Assembly (NCBI GenBank): GCA_030681555.1
Contig: JAUXRW010000015.1
Span: 1 to 33,906, forward strand
Length of the DNA stretch: 33,906 nt
Source: Acidimicrobiales bacterium
GTDB taxonomy: Bacteria > Actinomycetota > Acidimicrobiia > Acidimicrobiales > VFJN01
Direction of reading: 5' to 3'
Position numbers and translations under genes: made by a program. Each line of letters begins with the position of its first letter. Within the stretch, counting starts at the first letter, position 1. Under the pieces are notes generated by a model. The model was not told the origin of the DNA and did not search any database. It worked only from the letters and a program-made list of their open reading frames with translations. Shown here piece after piece: positions 1 to 7,923 of the stretch.

Positions 1-1
1 C

Positions 2-94
2 CCACCGAAATCCGACACGCCCGGGCCCGGGCGCCCCAAGGGCACCCGACGACCACCACGAACCCGCTACCCCGCCATCAAGAAGGCAGCCTGA
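2..94 (+). pseudogene. C-terminal tail of a probable transposase (cut by window edge)
   Basis: Frame 2 is open from the window edge to a TGA at 92-94 and encodes a basic tail containing GRPKGTRRPPRTRYPAIKKA. GRPKG...RYPA-type tails are, as I recall, common at the C-termini of a group of actinobacterial DDE transposases. Only about 30 residues are visible, so the family assignment is tentative, and I cannot tell whether the gene is intact upstream. The surroundings (two broken genes immediately downstream) fit an IS-rich, decaying region. A random open frame in GC-rich DNA is the alternative. Confidence 0.35.
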
Positions 95-122
95 CCGCGC
101 CGTCCGAGGTTTAATCGCAAGC

Positions 123-476
123 TTAGCCCATGGCTCGATACAGGCTGATCGCCGGCTCGTTCTCGGCTCCGGTTGAGACTTCGAACCGACCCGCGTGGGG
201 CTCGCGATGGTGGAGGGCCTCCAAGAGCGTCCGACCGACGCCACGGCGGAAGGGTGCGGGGTCAACAGCGAGGCCGTCGATGTCGACGATGCCGTCATCC
301 CGGCTGTACCCGAGTAGCCCAACGACCTCGTGCCTCTCAACGGCCCCAAGAACCGTGAGAGCAAGCTGAGCAATCTCATCGACCCCTTCGAGTAGAGGTG
401 GCATCTTGTCGAAACCGATGAGATCGGCCTCCACGCGATACGAGGCCAGTTGCAGCTCGCGAATCCTCGCCGCAAG
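123..476 (-). pseudogene. Truncated GNAT-family N-acetyltransferase
   Basis: The minus frame reads through a recognisable GNAT core: VGLLGYSRDDGIVDIDGLAV, then the acetyl-CoA-binding segment AVDPAPFRRGVGRTLLEAL (the R/Q-x-x-G-x-G/A motif) and ENEPAISLYRAMG, the usual fourth motif. The protein stops right after LYRAMG, where GNAT enzymes normally continue with another beta strand of about 15-20 residues. Upstream of the GTG at 434 the same frame stays homologous-looking (RIRELQLASYRVEADLIG) to about 476, with no convincing start, and then runs into the molybdenum-hydroxylase remnant. Both ends are therefore missing and the gene is most likely dead. The substrate cannot be inferred. Confidence 0.6.
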
Positions 477-509
477 CCCACCTCGAACCCTTCGACGAAG
501 ACTCCATCG

Positions 510-1160
510 ACCGGCTCGAGACGGTCCCGCCGCCAGTGGGCACGATCGCGGTGTCGCCGTGGAGCACGCCGACGTGGGTGACCGCCACGCCGAGCTGGTC
601 AGCTACGATCTGGGCCCAGTTGGTGGCGTGGCCGTAGCCGTGAGGCGAGGTACCGGTGAGCACGCGCACACTCCCGTCCCCGAGCAGCTCGACGGTCGCG
701 TCCTCGCTCGAACCCACGCCCCCGGTGATCTCGACGTAGCACGCCAACCCGATGCCGAGCAGGGTTGCGGTGCCAGGCTCGCGGCGGGCGCTGTTCGGCT
801 CGAAGCTCGCCGTAGCCCATCGCCTCGAGCAGCGTGTCGAGCAGCAACGGGTAGTTGCCGCTGTCGTAGGTCAACCCCGGTCACGGTGGCGTACGGGAAG
901 GCGTCGGCGGGGATCAGGTTCTTGCGCCGCAGCTCGGCCGGGTCCATCGCAAGCTCGGCCGCGAGGTGGTCCAACGCCCGCTCGACCAGGTATGTCGCCT
1001 CCGGGCGACCCGCACCGCGGTACGCCGACACCGGCGTGGTGTTGGTCATCGCGCCGCGGGAGAACACGTGTACCCGGGGGATGCGGTAGACGCCCTGGGC
1101 CATCATACCGGTGGACATGAGCGGATCGGGGCCATCGCCGGGTAGGCCCCGACCCAACAT
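510..1160 (-). pseudogene. Frameshifted fragment of molybdenum hydroxylase large subunit (xanthine dehydrogenase/CoxL family)
   Basis: Three minus-strand frames must be joined to follow one protein. About 1130-880 gives GVYRIPRVHVFSRGAMTNTT, then VSAYRGAGRPEATYLVERAL (the conserved AYRGAGRPEA molybdopterin-contacting motif) and ELRRKNLI. About 874-800 gives TYDSGNYPLLLDTLLEAMGY. About 780-510 gives GLACYVEITGG, then HGYGHATNWAQIVADQLG and PTGGGTVSSRS. Family members are about 750-800 residues with a [2Fe-2S] subunit and an FAD subunit beside them; none of these is present. With at least two frameshifts and loss of both ends this is a remnant. It abuts the GNAT fragment directly, so the two were probably brought together by deletion. 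Frameshift positions are approximate. Confidence 0.75.
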
Positions 1161-1408
1161 CTCCGCGGCAGCACCCGACGCTCACTTCGTTCACGTGCGG
1201 CAGGACCACGGCGAAGAATCGCGCGAGCGCCCCTGCCGTGACCTCCACACCGCCACGGTACTACGCGCGTACTGGGCCTGACGTGGATCCTCGAGCGCCC
1301 CCTTGACGCTTGCTTGCGCGTTGGTTAGACCGGCCGGGCAAACAGGAGCAAGGCAGTGTGGTGACGACACAACACACCAGACACGTTCACACCGACGAGG
1401 AGCGCGAA

Positions 1409-2716
1409 GTGCGATCACGGGGAGCTTGGGTTCGGATCGGCGCGGTCGCGATAGCGATGCTGCTCGTCGCCGCGGCATGCGGCGACGACGATGACGACAA
1501 CGTGTCGTCGACCACGGAGTCCACGGCGGCGACCGACGACACCGCGGCCGACGCCGGGGGCGAGGACAACGTGGCGGCCCCCGATTCCGGGGTGAGCGAG
1601 ACCCAGATCGTGCTCGGCAACATCTTCCCGGTGTCCTCGCCGATCAACACCGGCAACGCCGAGGCCGCTGCCGCGATCTACCAGAAGTATTTCGACGACT
1701 ACGTGAACAGCCGGGGCGGGATCCACGGCCGCACCATCAAGATCATCAGCGTCGACGACGGCTTCGACCCCAACAAGGGCGCCCAGCTCGTCAAGAAGCT
1801 GGTCGAGGAGGACAACGTCCTGACGATCTTCGCTCCGGTGAGCACGTTCACGCTGCAGAACGTGGAGCCGTACCTGGCCGAGCAGGGCGTGACGGTCATC
1901 AGCCCCGACGGCTACCAGCCCGAGAGCTACACGAGCGAGTGGTACTTCCCGACGACGAACTTCTTCGACGTGCAGGGCTACAAGATCGGCCAGTACGTGA
2001 CCTGCGAGCTCGGCCTCATGAAGGTCGGTGTGTGGAGCACCGGATCCTACGACGCCTCCAAGATCGGCGGCGACGCCATGGCAAAGGGCGTTGAGGAGTG
2101 CGGCGGCGAGGTGGTCAACCGGTTCGACGCCGCGTTCATCGAGCCGGACTACACCGCCCCGATCAGCGGCATGCGGTCCGAGGATCCCGACGTCGTGATC
2201 TCCTCCATGCACCCGCTGGCCAACCAGCAGCTGTTCGCGGCGGCCCAGCAGCAGAACTGGGCGCCCGAGGGCGGGTTCTGGTTCAACTCGTCGACTTTCT
2301 CCGGCGAGCTGTTCAAGACCTTCGGCGACTTCGCCGACAACGCCAACGTCGACACCGAGTTCGGCGACACCGTGACCGCCGCCGACAACGCCGACTTCAT
2401 CGAGTTCACCGAGTGGGCCATCGACCAGGATCTCACGCCCGAATCCCGATCCATCGCCCAGCTCTACGCCGGCTTCAAGGTGCTCGTCGCCGCCCTCGAG
2501 CACGCTGGTGGCGACCTCAACCGGGAGACGTTCAAGGCGGCCCTCGAGGACATGGATCCCGTCGAGCTGCCGGGCGTGGTGTGCGAGGCCATCGACTACG
2601 AGAAGGGACCGCACGCCGGCAACCCGTGCTTGCGGGTGATGAAGTACGACGTCGGCGAGGGCAAGTTCGTCGAGGTCGAGCCGCTCGCACCGGCGGAGGA
2701 CCCCGGCCTCAGGTGA
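1409..2716 (+). CDS. ABC transporter substrate-binding lipoprotein, branched-chain amino acid type (Peripla_BP_6)
   Basis: Extracytoplasmic solute receptor for the importer encoded just downstream. From the chosen GTG at 1409 the protein is 435 aa. It has a short basic N-terminus, a hydrophobic stretch (IGAVAIAMLLVAAAC) and a lipobox ending in Cys about 24 residues in, then an acidic Asp/Thr-rich linker and a LivJ-like fold beginning at ETQIVLGNIFPVSSP, with the typical GGIHGRTIKIISVDDGFDP segment. The 1409 start has GAGGAG six bases upstream and gives a normal signal peptide; a GTG at 1358, also with an AGGAG, would add 17 residues before it. Substrate is unknown: this receptor family takes amino acids, amides, urea, aromatic acids and others. 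It is first in the operon, followed by a strong hairpin. Confidence 0.9.
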   Translation: MRSRGAWVRIGAVAIAMLLVAAACGDDDDDNVSSTTESTAATDDTAADAGGEDNVAAPDSGVSETQIVLGNIFPVSSPINTGNAEAAAAIYQKYFDDYVNSRGGIHGRTIKIISVDDGFDPNKGAQLVKKLVEEDNVLTIFAPVSTFTLQNVEPYLAEQGVTVISPDGYQPESYTSEWYFPTTNFFDVQGYKIGQYVTCELGLMKVGVWSTGSYDASKIGGDAMAKGVEECGGEVVNRFDAAFIEPDYTAPISGMRSEDPDVVISSMHPLANQQLFAAAQQQNWAPEGGFWFNSSTFSGELFKTFGDFADNANVDTEFGDTVTAADNADFIEFTEWAIDQDLTPESRSIAQLYAGFKVLVAALEHAGGDLNRETFKAALEDMDPVELPGVVCEAIDYEKGPHAGNPCLRVMKYDVGEGKFVEVEPLAPAEDPGLR

Positions 2717-2726
2717 GTCGCGGGGC

Positions 2727-2759
2727 CGGCGGCCCCGTTCCACCGGGACGGGGCCGCCG
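2727..2759 (+). terminator. 12-bp perfect hairpin between SBP gene and livH
   Basis: CGGCGGCCCCGT pairs perfectly with ACGGGGCCGCCG around a 9-nt loop, 10 nt after the SBP stop codon and about 29 nt before the livH start. There is no T tract. Such hairpins after a binding-protein gene commonly act as partial terminators or mRNA 3' stabilisers, so the receptor is made in excess of the membrane parts. That role here is inference. Confidence 0.6.
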
Positions 2760-2787
2760 CGCTGCGCTGGCTGAAGGACGTCGCCGC

Positions 2788-3651
2788 ATGCTCGAGTTCT
2801 CCACCTTCGCCGTCATCGGCCTGGTCGCCGGTTGCATGTACGCCCTCATCGCGCTCGGCCTCGTGTTCGTGTACCGATCGGCCGGCGTGATCAACTTCGG
2901 CGTCGCCGGCTTCGCCACGCTGGCCGGGTTTTCCTTCGCCAGCGTCTACGACGACGGCGGCCGCTCCTACTGGCTGGCGCTCGCCGTCGCCGTCGGCGTC
3001 GGCGTGCTCGCCGGCGCCGCCAGCGAGCGGCTCGTGATCCGCGAACTGCTCGACCAGGGCACCACGAGCGCGTCGGTCGGCACGCTCGCCGCCGTGGCAG
3101 TCACGCTGGCGTCCATAACTGTGTTCTGGGCGCCCAACCCGCGGCGCATCCCGCCGTCGTTCTCGGCCAAGGGCGTGAACCTCGGCGATCTGGTGGTCAC
3201 GTACCACCAGATCGCGGCGATGGCGCTCACCGCCGTGCTCTGCGTCGTGGTGTGGGCCTTGCTCGACCGGACCCGCCACGGTCGGGCCCTTCGCTGCATG
3301 GCGGAGAGCCGCCAGACGGCCATGCTCATGGGCATCCCGATCCGGCGCTACGACGCCGTCCTCTGGGCGGCGGCGGGTGGCCTCGCCGCCCTCGCCGGGG
3401 TCGTGATCGCGCCGCAGACGGGCATGAACCCCGGCGCCTACACCGTCGTGCTCGTCAAGGCGCTGGCCGCCGCCATGGTGGGCCGGCTGGTGAACCCCTG
3501 GTTGGCGGTCGCCGGCGGGCTCGTGCTCGGGTTCCTCGAGGCCATGGTGACCTGGCAGCTCCCGCAGTACGTCGGGCTGCGCGATGTGCTCATGTTCCTC
3601 ACCATCGGCGCCGCGCTGCTGCTGACCGAGCGCCAACGAACGGTGGCATGA
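2788..3651 (+). CDS. livH: Branched-chain amino acid-type ABC permease, LivH family
   Basis: Inner-membrane permease subunit of 287 aa, the usual size for LivH. It starts FSTFAVIGLVAGCMYALIAL followed by GLVFVYRSAGVINFG, the family hallmark (a first helix, then the INFGxAG/Q segment). Further helices can be traced to the C-terminus, and the cytoplasmic loop GRALRCMAESRQTAMLMGI matches the conserved ATPase-contact (EAA-like) region. The ORF track opens this frame at 2098, but that part overlaps the SBP gene and is a shadow. The ATG at 2788 gives a proper membrane start. No strong Shine-Dalgarno sequence is seen. The stop overlaps the next gene by 4 nt (ATGA), showing translational coupling. 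Confidence 0.92.
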   Translation: MLEFSTFAVIGLVAGCMYALIALGLVFVYRSAGVINFGVAGFATLAGFSFASVYDDGGRSYWLALAVAVGVGVLAGAASERLVIRELLDQGTTSASVGTLAAVAVTLASITVFWAPNPRRIPPSFSAKGVNLGDLVVTYHQIAAMALTAVLCVVVWALLDRTRHGRALRCMAESRQTAMLMGIPIRRYDAVLWAAAGGLAALAGVVIAPQTGMNPGAYTVVLVKALAAAMVGRLVNPWLAVAGGLVLGFLEAMVTWQLPQYVGLRDVLMFLTIGAALLLTERQRTVA

Positions 3652-5561
3652 CCACGATGCGTTCGCCATCGGGCCAGCGCTCTCGACGGCCGGGCTGGCT
3701 CCCCCGCCGCGCCCGGCGAGGGGCGGTGGCGGCGCCCTGGCGCCGGCAAGCCGGGCGAGTTATGACGGCGCTGCTCGCCGTCGTCCTCGTCGCCTTCCCG
3801 TTTGTGATCGAATCGGCCTACTGGTCCCTCGTCGGGCTGGTGGCGGTGGTGGGCGCAATGGTCGGGCTCAGCCTCGTCGTGCTGGCCGGATGGGTCGGCC
3901 TCGTCTCCTTTGCCCACGCCACCCTCCTCGGGATCGGCGCCTACAGCGCCTTCCACTTCGCCGAGACCGACCTGCCCTTCCCGCTGATCCTCGTCCTGTC
4001 GGGGCTGGTCACCGCTGGGATCGCGATCGTCATGGGTGTTCCGGGCATCCGCCTCCGGGGCATCAGCCTCGCCGCGCTTACGCTGGCCTTCGCCGCCGTG
4101 GGCGACGGCTTCATCTTCACCAACCGGTGGTTCACCGGCGGCGTGGACTCGGGCGCGGCGCTACCCAAGCCATCGCTGTTCGGCCTGGAGATCGCCACCG
4201 ACCGCCAGCTCTACCTGCTCGTGCTCGCGGTGTACGCCCTCTTCGTGGTGATGCTGCGCAACGTTAACCGTGGGGCCACGGGGCGGGCGTTCCACGCGGT
4301 GCGGGGCAGCGAGCCGGGGGCGATCGCCTCCGGGCTCAACCCCGATCTCGTCAAGATCGAGGCGTTCGCTCTCAGCGGGTTCGTGGTCGGCGTCGCTGGC
4401 GCCGCCTTCGCCTTCGGGATCCGATCTCTGTCGACCTACGGCTTCAGCGTGCCCGCCTCGCTCAACCTGTTCGTCATCTCCGTGGTCGGCGGGGTGCAGC
4501 ACCTCCTGGGTAGTGTCTTCACCGGGTTCATCTACGCCTTCGGGCCGGCCATCGCCACCGAGCTTGAGATCAAGCCCGACTGGGTCCTGCTTGCCACCGG
4601 CGTGTTCCTCATCCCGGCGCTCCGAGCCGGACTGGTCGGGGCAGCCGGCGCCCCCCTGCGGTTCTTCGGCACGCCCGAGCGCCCCATCCTCACCGGACGC
4701 GCGGCGCTGGCTCCGGAGCCGCCCCAGCCGGCAGCCGCGCCGGCGCTCACCGAGCCGAACGTGTTGCTCGCCATCACCGAGCTGACGCACACCTTCGGCG
4801 GCGTGACGGCGCTCGACGACGTCGGCCTGTCGGTCACCGCGGGCGGCGTCACCGCGCTCATCGGTCCCAACGGCGCCGGCAAGAGCACCCTGTTCCGCAT
4901 CGTCACCGGCCAGTACCGGCCCGACCGCGGCGGTGTGCGGTTCGAGGGCGCCGACCTCTCCGGCCCCGCCTACAGTCGCAGTCGGATCGGCATCGGATGG
5001 ACCTACCAGAGCAACCAGGTCTTCCCCGACCTCACCGTCGTCGAGAACGCACTGGTTAGCCTCCACCGCCACCGCGCTCGCGACCTCGGCTCCGACATCC
5101 TGCGCCTGGGACCAGCCCGGCGTCACGAGGCGCACCTGATCGCCGACGCCCTGCAGCTGCTGGATCTGGTCGGGATCCGCGACCATGCCGACGAACTGGC
5201 CCGTGGCCTCCCCTTCGGCACCCTCCGACGGCTCGAGATCGCCCGCGCCCTGGCCTTGCGGCCCCGGCTTCTCCTGCTCGACGAGCCCGCCACCGGACTG
5301 AACCCGGACGAGACCCGGGCCCTCGCCGCCCTGCTGCGGCACGTCACGGAATCGACGGGGATGTCGATGCTCATCATCGAGCACGACATGGCGCTGGTGG
5401 GCGCCGTCGCTGACTACGTCTACGTCCTTGACTCCGGCCGGGTGATCGCGCATGGGCTCTGGGATGAGATCCGCGTCGACGAGCGGGTCGTGCGAGTCTA
5501 CCTCGGGCAGGGACCGGATCCCGATGCCAATGCTGGCGGTAACGCCACCACCAACCCGTAG
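3648..5561 (+). CDS. Fused LivM permease - LivG ATPase of a branched-chain amino acid-type ABC importer
   Basis: One 637-aa polypeptide joins two subunits that are more often separate. Residues about 38-330 are a LivM permease (several hydrophobic helices, FAHATLLGIGAYSAFHF, GIRLRGISLAALTLAFA, GSVFTGFIYAFGP). A Pro/Ala-rich linker at about 345-365 follows, then a LivG-type ATPase: Walker A GPNGAGKST, Q-loop region TYQSNQVFPDLTV, signature LPFGTLRRLEIARAL (the Liv-type variant of LSGGQ), Walker B LLLLDEPATGLN and switch His in IIEHDM. The start ATG at 3648 overlaps the livH stop. The first ~40 residues are Arg-rich and precede the first helix. No LivF ATPase gene follows; the operon ends at decayed IS DNA, so the second ATPase is elsewhere, lost, or replaced by a LivG homodimer. 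Confidence 0.9.
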   Translation: MTTMRSPSGQRSRRPGWLPRRARRGAVAAPWRRQAGRVMTALLAVVLVAFPFVIESAYWSLVGLVAVVGAMVGLSLVVLAGWVGLVSFAHATLLGIGAYSAFHFAETDLPFPLILVLSGLVTAGIAIVMGVPGIRLRGISLAALTLAFAAVGDGFIFTNRWFTGGVDSGAALPKPSLFGLEIATDRQLYLLVLAVYALFVVMLRNVNRGATGRAFHAVRGSEPGAIASGLNPDLVKIEAFALSGFVVGVAGAAFAFGIRSLSTYGFSVPASLNLFVISVVGGVQHLLGSVFTGFIYAFGPAIATELEIKPDWVLLATGVFLIPALRAGLVGAAGAPLRFFGTPERPILTGRAALAPEPPQPAAAPALTEPNVLLAITELTHTFGGVTALDDVGLSVTAGGVTALIGPNGAGKSTLFRIVTGQYRPDRGGVRFEGADLSGPAYSRSRIGIGWTYQSNQVFPDLTVVENALVSLHRHRARDLGSDILRLGPARRHEAHLIADALQLLDLVGIRDHADELARGLPFGTLRRLEIARALALRPRLLLLDEPATGLNPDETRALAALLRHVTESTGMSMLIIEHDMALVGAVADYVYVLDSGRVIAHGLWDEIRVDERVVRVYLGQGPDPDANAGGNATTNP

Positions 5562-5753
5562 TTCTACTTGCACGCAAGTGTAGGAGGCCCGACAATCAGC
5601 ACTCGGCGGCCGTCGCTGCGTGGATCAGGGGGTCATCATGACCGGGCTTCCGCAGTTGTGGTCGCGGTGTAGGCACGGAAATGGTGGGTGAGCAGGCGCG
5701 ATGGGGCTTGTGCGTGTAGTGCCTACGCGTCCTGATGGCCGGTCGGGGCAGGG

Positions 5754-6160
5754 TCAGGCGGGTGTAACGCGAGTGAACCGGGGTGGTACGGGCACGCCGA
5801 GGGCAGCGAGGATGCGGGTGTGGGCGCGGTGAGTTCGCTGAGTTGCAGCCCTTGGCCGGTGGTGCCGGCGAGTTCGACGAGGTGGATCTGGTCGAGGGTG
5901 TTGCGCAGGTTCCGCCAGGTGTCGCCGGTCTCGGTTTCGGCGATGCGGATCAACAGCAGGGCGAGCCAGCACAGGAGTATGTGGGCACGGATGCGGTCCT
6001 CGAGGTGGTGGAACACGGGGCGGAGCTCGAGGGTGGACTTCATGTCCCGCCAGCCGCGTTCGACTTCGAGGAGTTGTTTGTAGCCCACGGCGACATCTTC
6101 GGCGGGCAGGGTGGGATCGGAGGTGCGGAGCAGGAACTTGCCGGCGCGAGCGGCTGGCGG
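5754..6160 (-). pseudogene. 3' fragment of an IS1634-like (IS4 superfamily) DDE transposase
   Basis: Minus-strand reading begins near 6145 with GKFLLRTSDPTLPAEDVAVG, then YKQLLEVERGWRDMKSTLEL and DRIRAHILLCWLALLLIRI, the typical C-terminal third of IS1634-type transposases (the catalytic Glu lies in the E-R-G/x-W-R segment). The N-terminal two thirds, with both catalytic Asp regions, are absent. Near 5825 the frame must shift: the ORF track continues to 5723 with a low-quality tail, while the neighbouring frame gives the expected ending RILAALGVPVPPRFTRV and stops at 5754. Truncated and frameshifted, this copy cannot encode an active transposase. Confidence 0.8.
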
Positions 6161-6210
6161 CGCGGGCGATGGTTCGCGGGTTAGGGCTCTATGAGCGACT
6201 CCTGTCCCGG

Positions 6211-6392
6211 ATGGTCGTCGAAGTCACAGCCCCGGCTGACGACCCCTTCTACCGCGCGACTGAGAACCTGGACGCGTTCTGCCCGGGCGAGGTGCTCGAC
6301 GATCGGCCCGTTGAGGTCCGCATGCTTCGCCGCCTGATCAACGCCGACGCGCGGCAGGTGAAGTTCCGCTCGACTGACACCCATGACGTCGT
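6211..6392 (+). pseudogene. 5' fragment of a secretory-lipase-type alpha/beta hydrolase
   Basis: The plus frame encodes DDPFYRATENLDAFCPGEVL followed by DDRPVEVRML and ADARQVKFRSTDTHD. The order D-P-F-Y ... L ... PG-V-L-x-x-R-P-V ... V-x-x-R-S-T-D/N is what I recall for the N-terminus of the actinobacterial LIP-family (secretory lipase) hydrolases. Only about 60 residues survive; the catalytic Ser, Asp and His regions are absent. The 3' side is interrupted by the truncated IS1380 transposase (opposite strand) at about 6392, and the 5' side abuts the IS1634 fragment. The ATG at 6211 is in frame, but the original start is uncertain. Confidence 0.5.
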
Positions 6393-6394
6393 GG

Positions 6395-7250
6395 TGCCGC
6401 CGCCGGTGACGTAGGTGGTCTCCGCCACCTGGGCCTGACCGCCGTCGGGGTAGACGATGTCGACCCACGCGTTCTCGTCGATGGCTGCGATTGCCGTGCG
6501 GATGCTGGGGTTCAGGTTCACGGTGATGGACCAGGCGACACCGAGCCGGGTGAGCCGGTTGATCAAGTCCCAGTTGTAGAACCCGGCATCAGCGCGGACC
6601 GTCAACACGCCGGTGCCGCCAGCTCGGCGGACCCGTGCGATGAGCTCGTCGGCGAAGCGCTTCACCCCTCGCTGGGTGTTGGCCGATCCCTTGCGGAGCC
6701 GGGCATGAAGCACCTCGCCGGTCTCGGCGCGGGTCGCGATCAGCGGGTGGTAGCCGAGGACCTTCGTGTAGCCGTAGGCGGCGCCGCCCTTGGCCTTGCC
6801 GTGCACCTCGCAGATCGTGGAGTCCAGATCGATCGTCATCGCCGCTTCGCCAGGACCGGCGCCGAGGGACCAGGCCCGGCGGATCGTCTCGGCGATCACG
6901 CGGTCGAGCTGGCGGATGTGACCGAAGGTGAACGAGCGAAGGAACGTGCCCAACGTCGAAGGGGCCATCACCCGGAACGGCAGCACCGCCTGGGTCGCTC
7001 CCGCACGGAGCCGGCCGGCGTGGTCGATGTGTGTTGCGCCGGTCAAGATCGCCGAGACCAACGTCAGGATCTTGCGGCCCGGCAGCGCCCCGCCGACCCG
7101 GCCCTTCAGCTTGACGGTCTGGTTCACGAGCCGTTCGAGACCGAGGCGGACCATCAGCGTGGCGGGCACGATCAACCCGGCGTCGGCGACCAATGTCTCG
7201 TCGTCGAAGATCACCTCGACCCGATCAATCGCGCGCGATACTCGACTCAC
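6395..7250 (-). pseudogene. IS1380-family transposase, C-terminus missing
   Basis: The protein from the GTG at 7250 (preceded by GGGGAGGC seven bases upstream) reads as an IS1380 transposase: VSRAIDRVEVIFDDETLVAD, STLGTFLRSFTFGHIRQLDR, the first catalytic Asp in MTIDLDSTICEVHGKAKGG, GYTKVLGYHPLIAT, HARLRKGSANTQRG and the second Asp in GVLTVRADAGFYNW. At about VAETTYVTGGG (near 6400) the family sequence stops; the residues the ORF track adds down to 6249 are antisense to the lipase fragment. The missing part contains the third catalytic residue (Glu) and the conserved C-terminal region, so it is inactive. Intact family members are about 430-470 aa. Confidence 0.85.
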
Positions 7251-7372
7251 TGAAAGTGCCTCCCCGGTTGGCGACTTCTGCGACTTCGAACACCGCAATC
7301 GTCCCAGCCCAGGGAGGCTCTTTCGCGGATACGCGACCCCTCGACCCTTACCTCATCGGTGGATCGAGGCTA
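6395..7372 (-). mobile_element. Truncated IS1380-family insertion sequence
   Basis: This span holds the IS1380-type transposase remnant plus its upstream DNA. On the right side the DUF1232 gene changes abruptly to unrelated sequence at about 7372, which marks the probable outer end of the element. On the left the transposase coding sequence ends abruptly against a lipase fragment at about 6392-6400, so the left terminal repeat is lost. I could not identify a terminal inverted repeat or target duplication with confidence. Confidence 0.55.
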
Positions 7373-7602
7373 AGGTCGATCGGGCTGATTACCCACATTG
7401 CGGCGATCGCCACGGCGATCTTCGCGGAGCGCGGAACCCGAGGGTCTTTGCGTAGTCGGCGGAGTGTGGTCGCGGACGCCGGAAGGAAGTTGGCGAGATC
7501 CTTGGCCAGCCCCGGGGGCAATCCTCTCGCCAGGAAGATCAAGCCAACCCACGATGCGAGAACGATCCCGAGGCCAAGCAGAAGCAACGGGATCCAACGC
7601 AT
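7370..7602 (-). pseudogene. DUF1232 (YkvA-like) membrane protein, truncated at the IS boundary
   Basis: The ORF begins with an N-terminal membrane helix (RWIPLLLLGLGIVLASWVGL), then a short cytoplasmic-looking segment and the DUF1232 signature KIAVAIAAMWVISPIDL. In this family SPIDL is followed by the hydrophobic I-P-D/E-x-x-P-x-x-G-x-x-D-D segment. Here it is followed at once by SLDPPMR and a stop, which is IS-side DNA. About half of the domain is missing, so the product is almost certainly non-functional. The family has no settled function. Confidence 0.7.
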
Positions 7603-7672
7603 CGCCAGACTCTACGAATGCGGCGTGAACGGTGACTTGCTCCCGGTCGCCGGGTCCGGCCGCAATCGGCTC

Positions 7673-7798
7673 CTACTCGGCGGCAGCGGGACGGTCGACG
7701 TCTGGCAAATGAGCACAGCAGCAGTCCGAACGGCGGCACCGCTTGATCACCGACCCACGCTCGACGAGACAACCGCAGTCAGCGCAGAGGATCTGCAT
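7673..7798 (-). CDS. Possible 41-aa cysteine-rich (zinc-ribbon-like) peptide
   Basis: From an ATG at 7798 the frame encodes a small protein with CADCGC near the N-terminus and CRRSDCCCAH in the middle, seven cysteines in 41 residues, which could bind zinc. I do not recognise a named family. GGGAG lies directly against the start codon, too close for a normal ribosome site, so either the start is wrong or the ORF is not translated. It lies in a stretch (7603-7923) where nothing else looks coding, between two gene remnants; it may itself be a remnant. Confidence 0.3.
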   Translation of the reverse strand: MQILCADCGCLVERGSVIKRCRRSDCCCAHLPDVDRPAAAE

Positions 7799-7923
7799 CT
7801 CCCGATTGTGCTCGATTCGGTCGTGTCTCGCGACTGCCCTCCAACGCCGGGGTCGATGGCGTATTGGAGGCGCGGCCTGCTGTCGGCGTCGGGCACCGCT
7901 GAGCTGTTCGACGCCGAGATCGG

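Noticed and set aside
1415-2743. 442-aa minus-strand ORF opposite the SBP gene
   Set aside because: The antisense frame is rich in Val/Gly/Leu/His with no recognisable domain. The sense strand has a lipobox and a Peripla_BP_6 fold.
5631-5643. Palindrome GGTCATCATGACC and the GTAGGCAC/GTGCCTAC inverted repeat at 5669-5726
   Set aside because: Short, widely spaced or odd-centred, next to degenerate IS DNA. I could not match them to a terminal repeat, operator or terminator.
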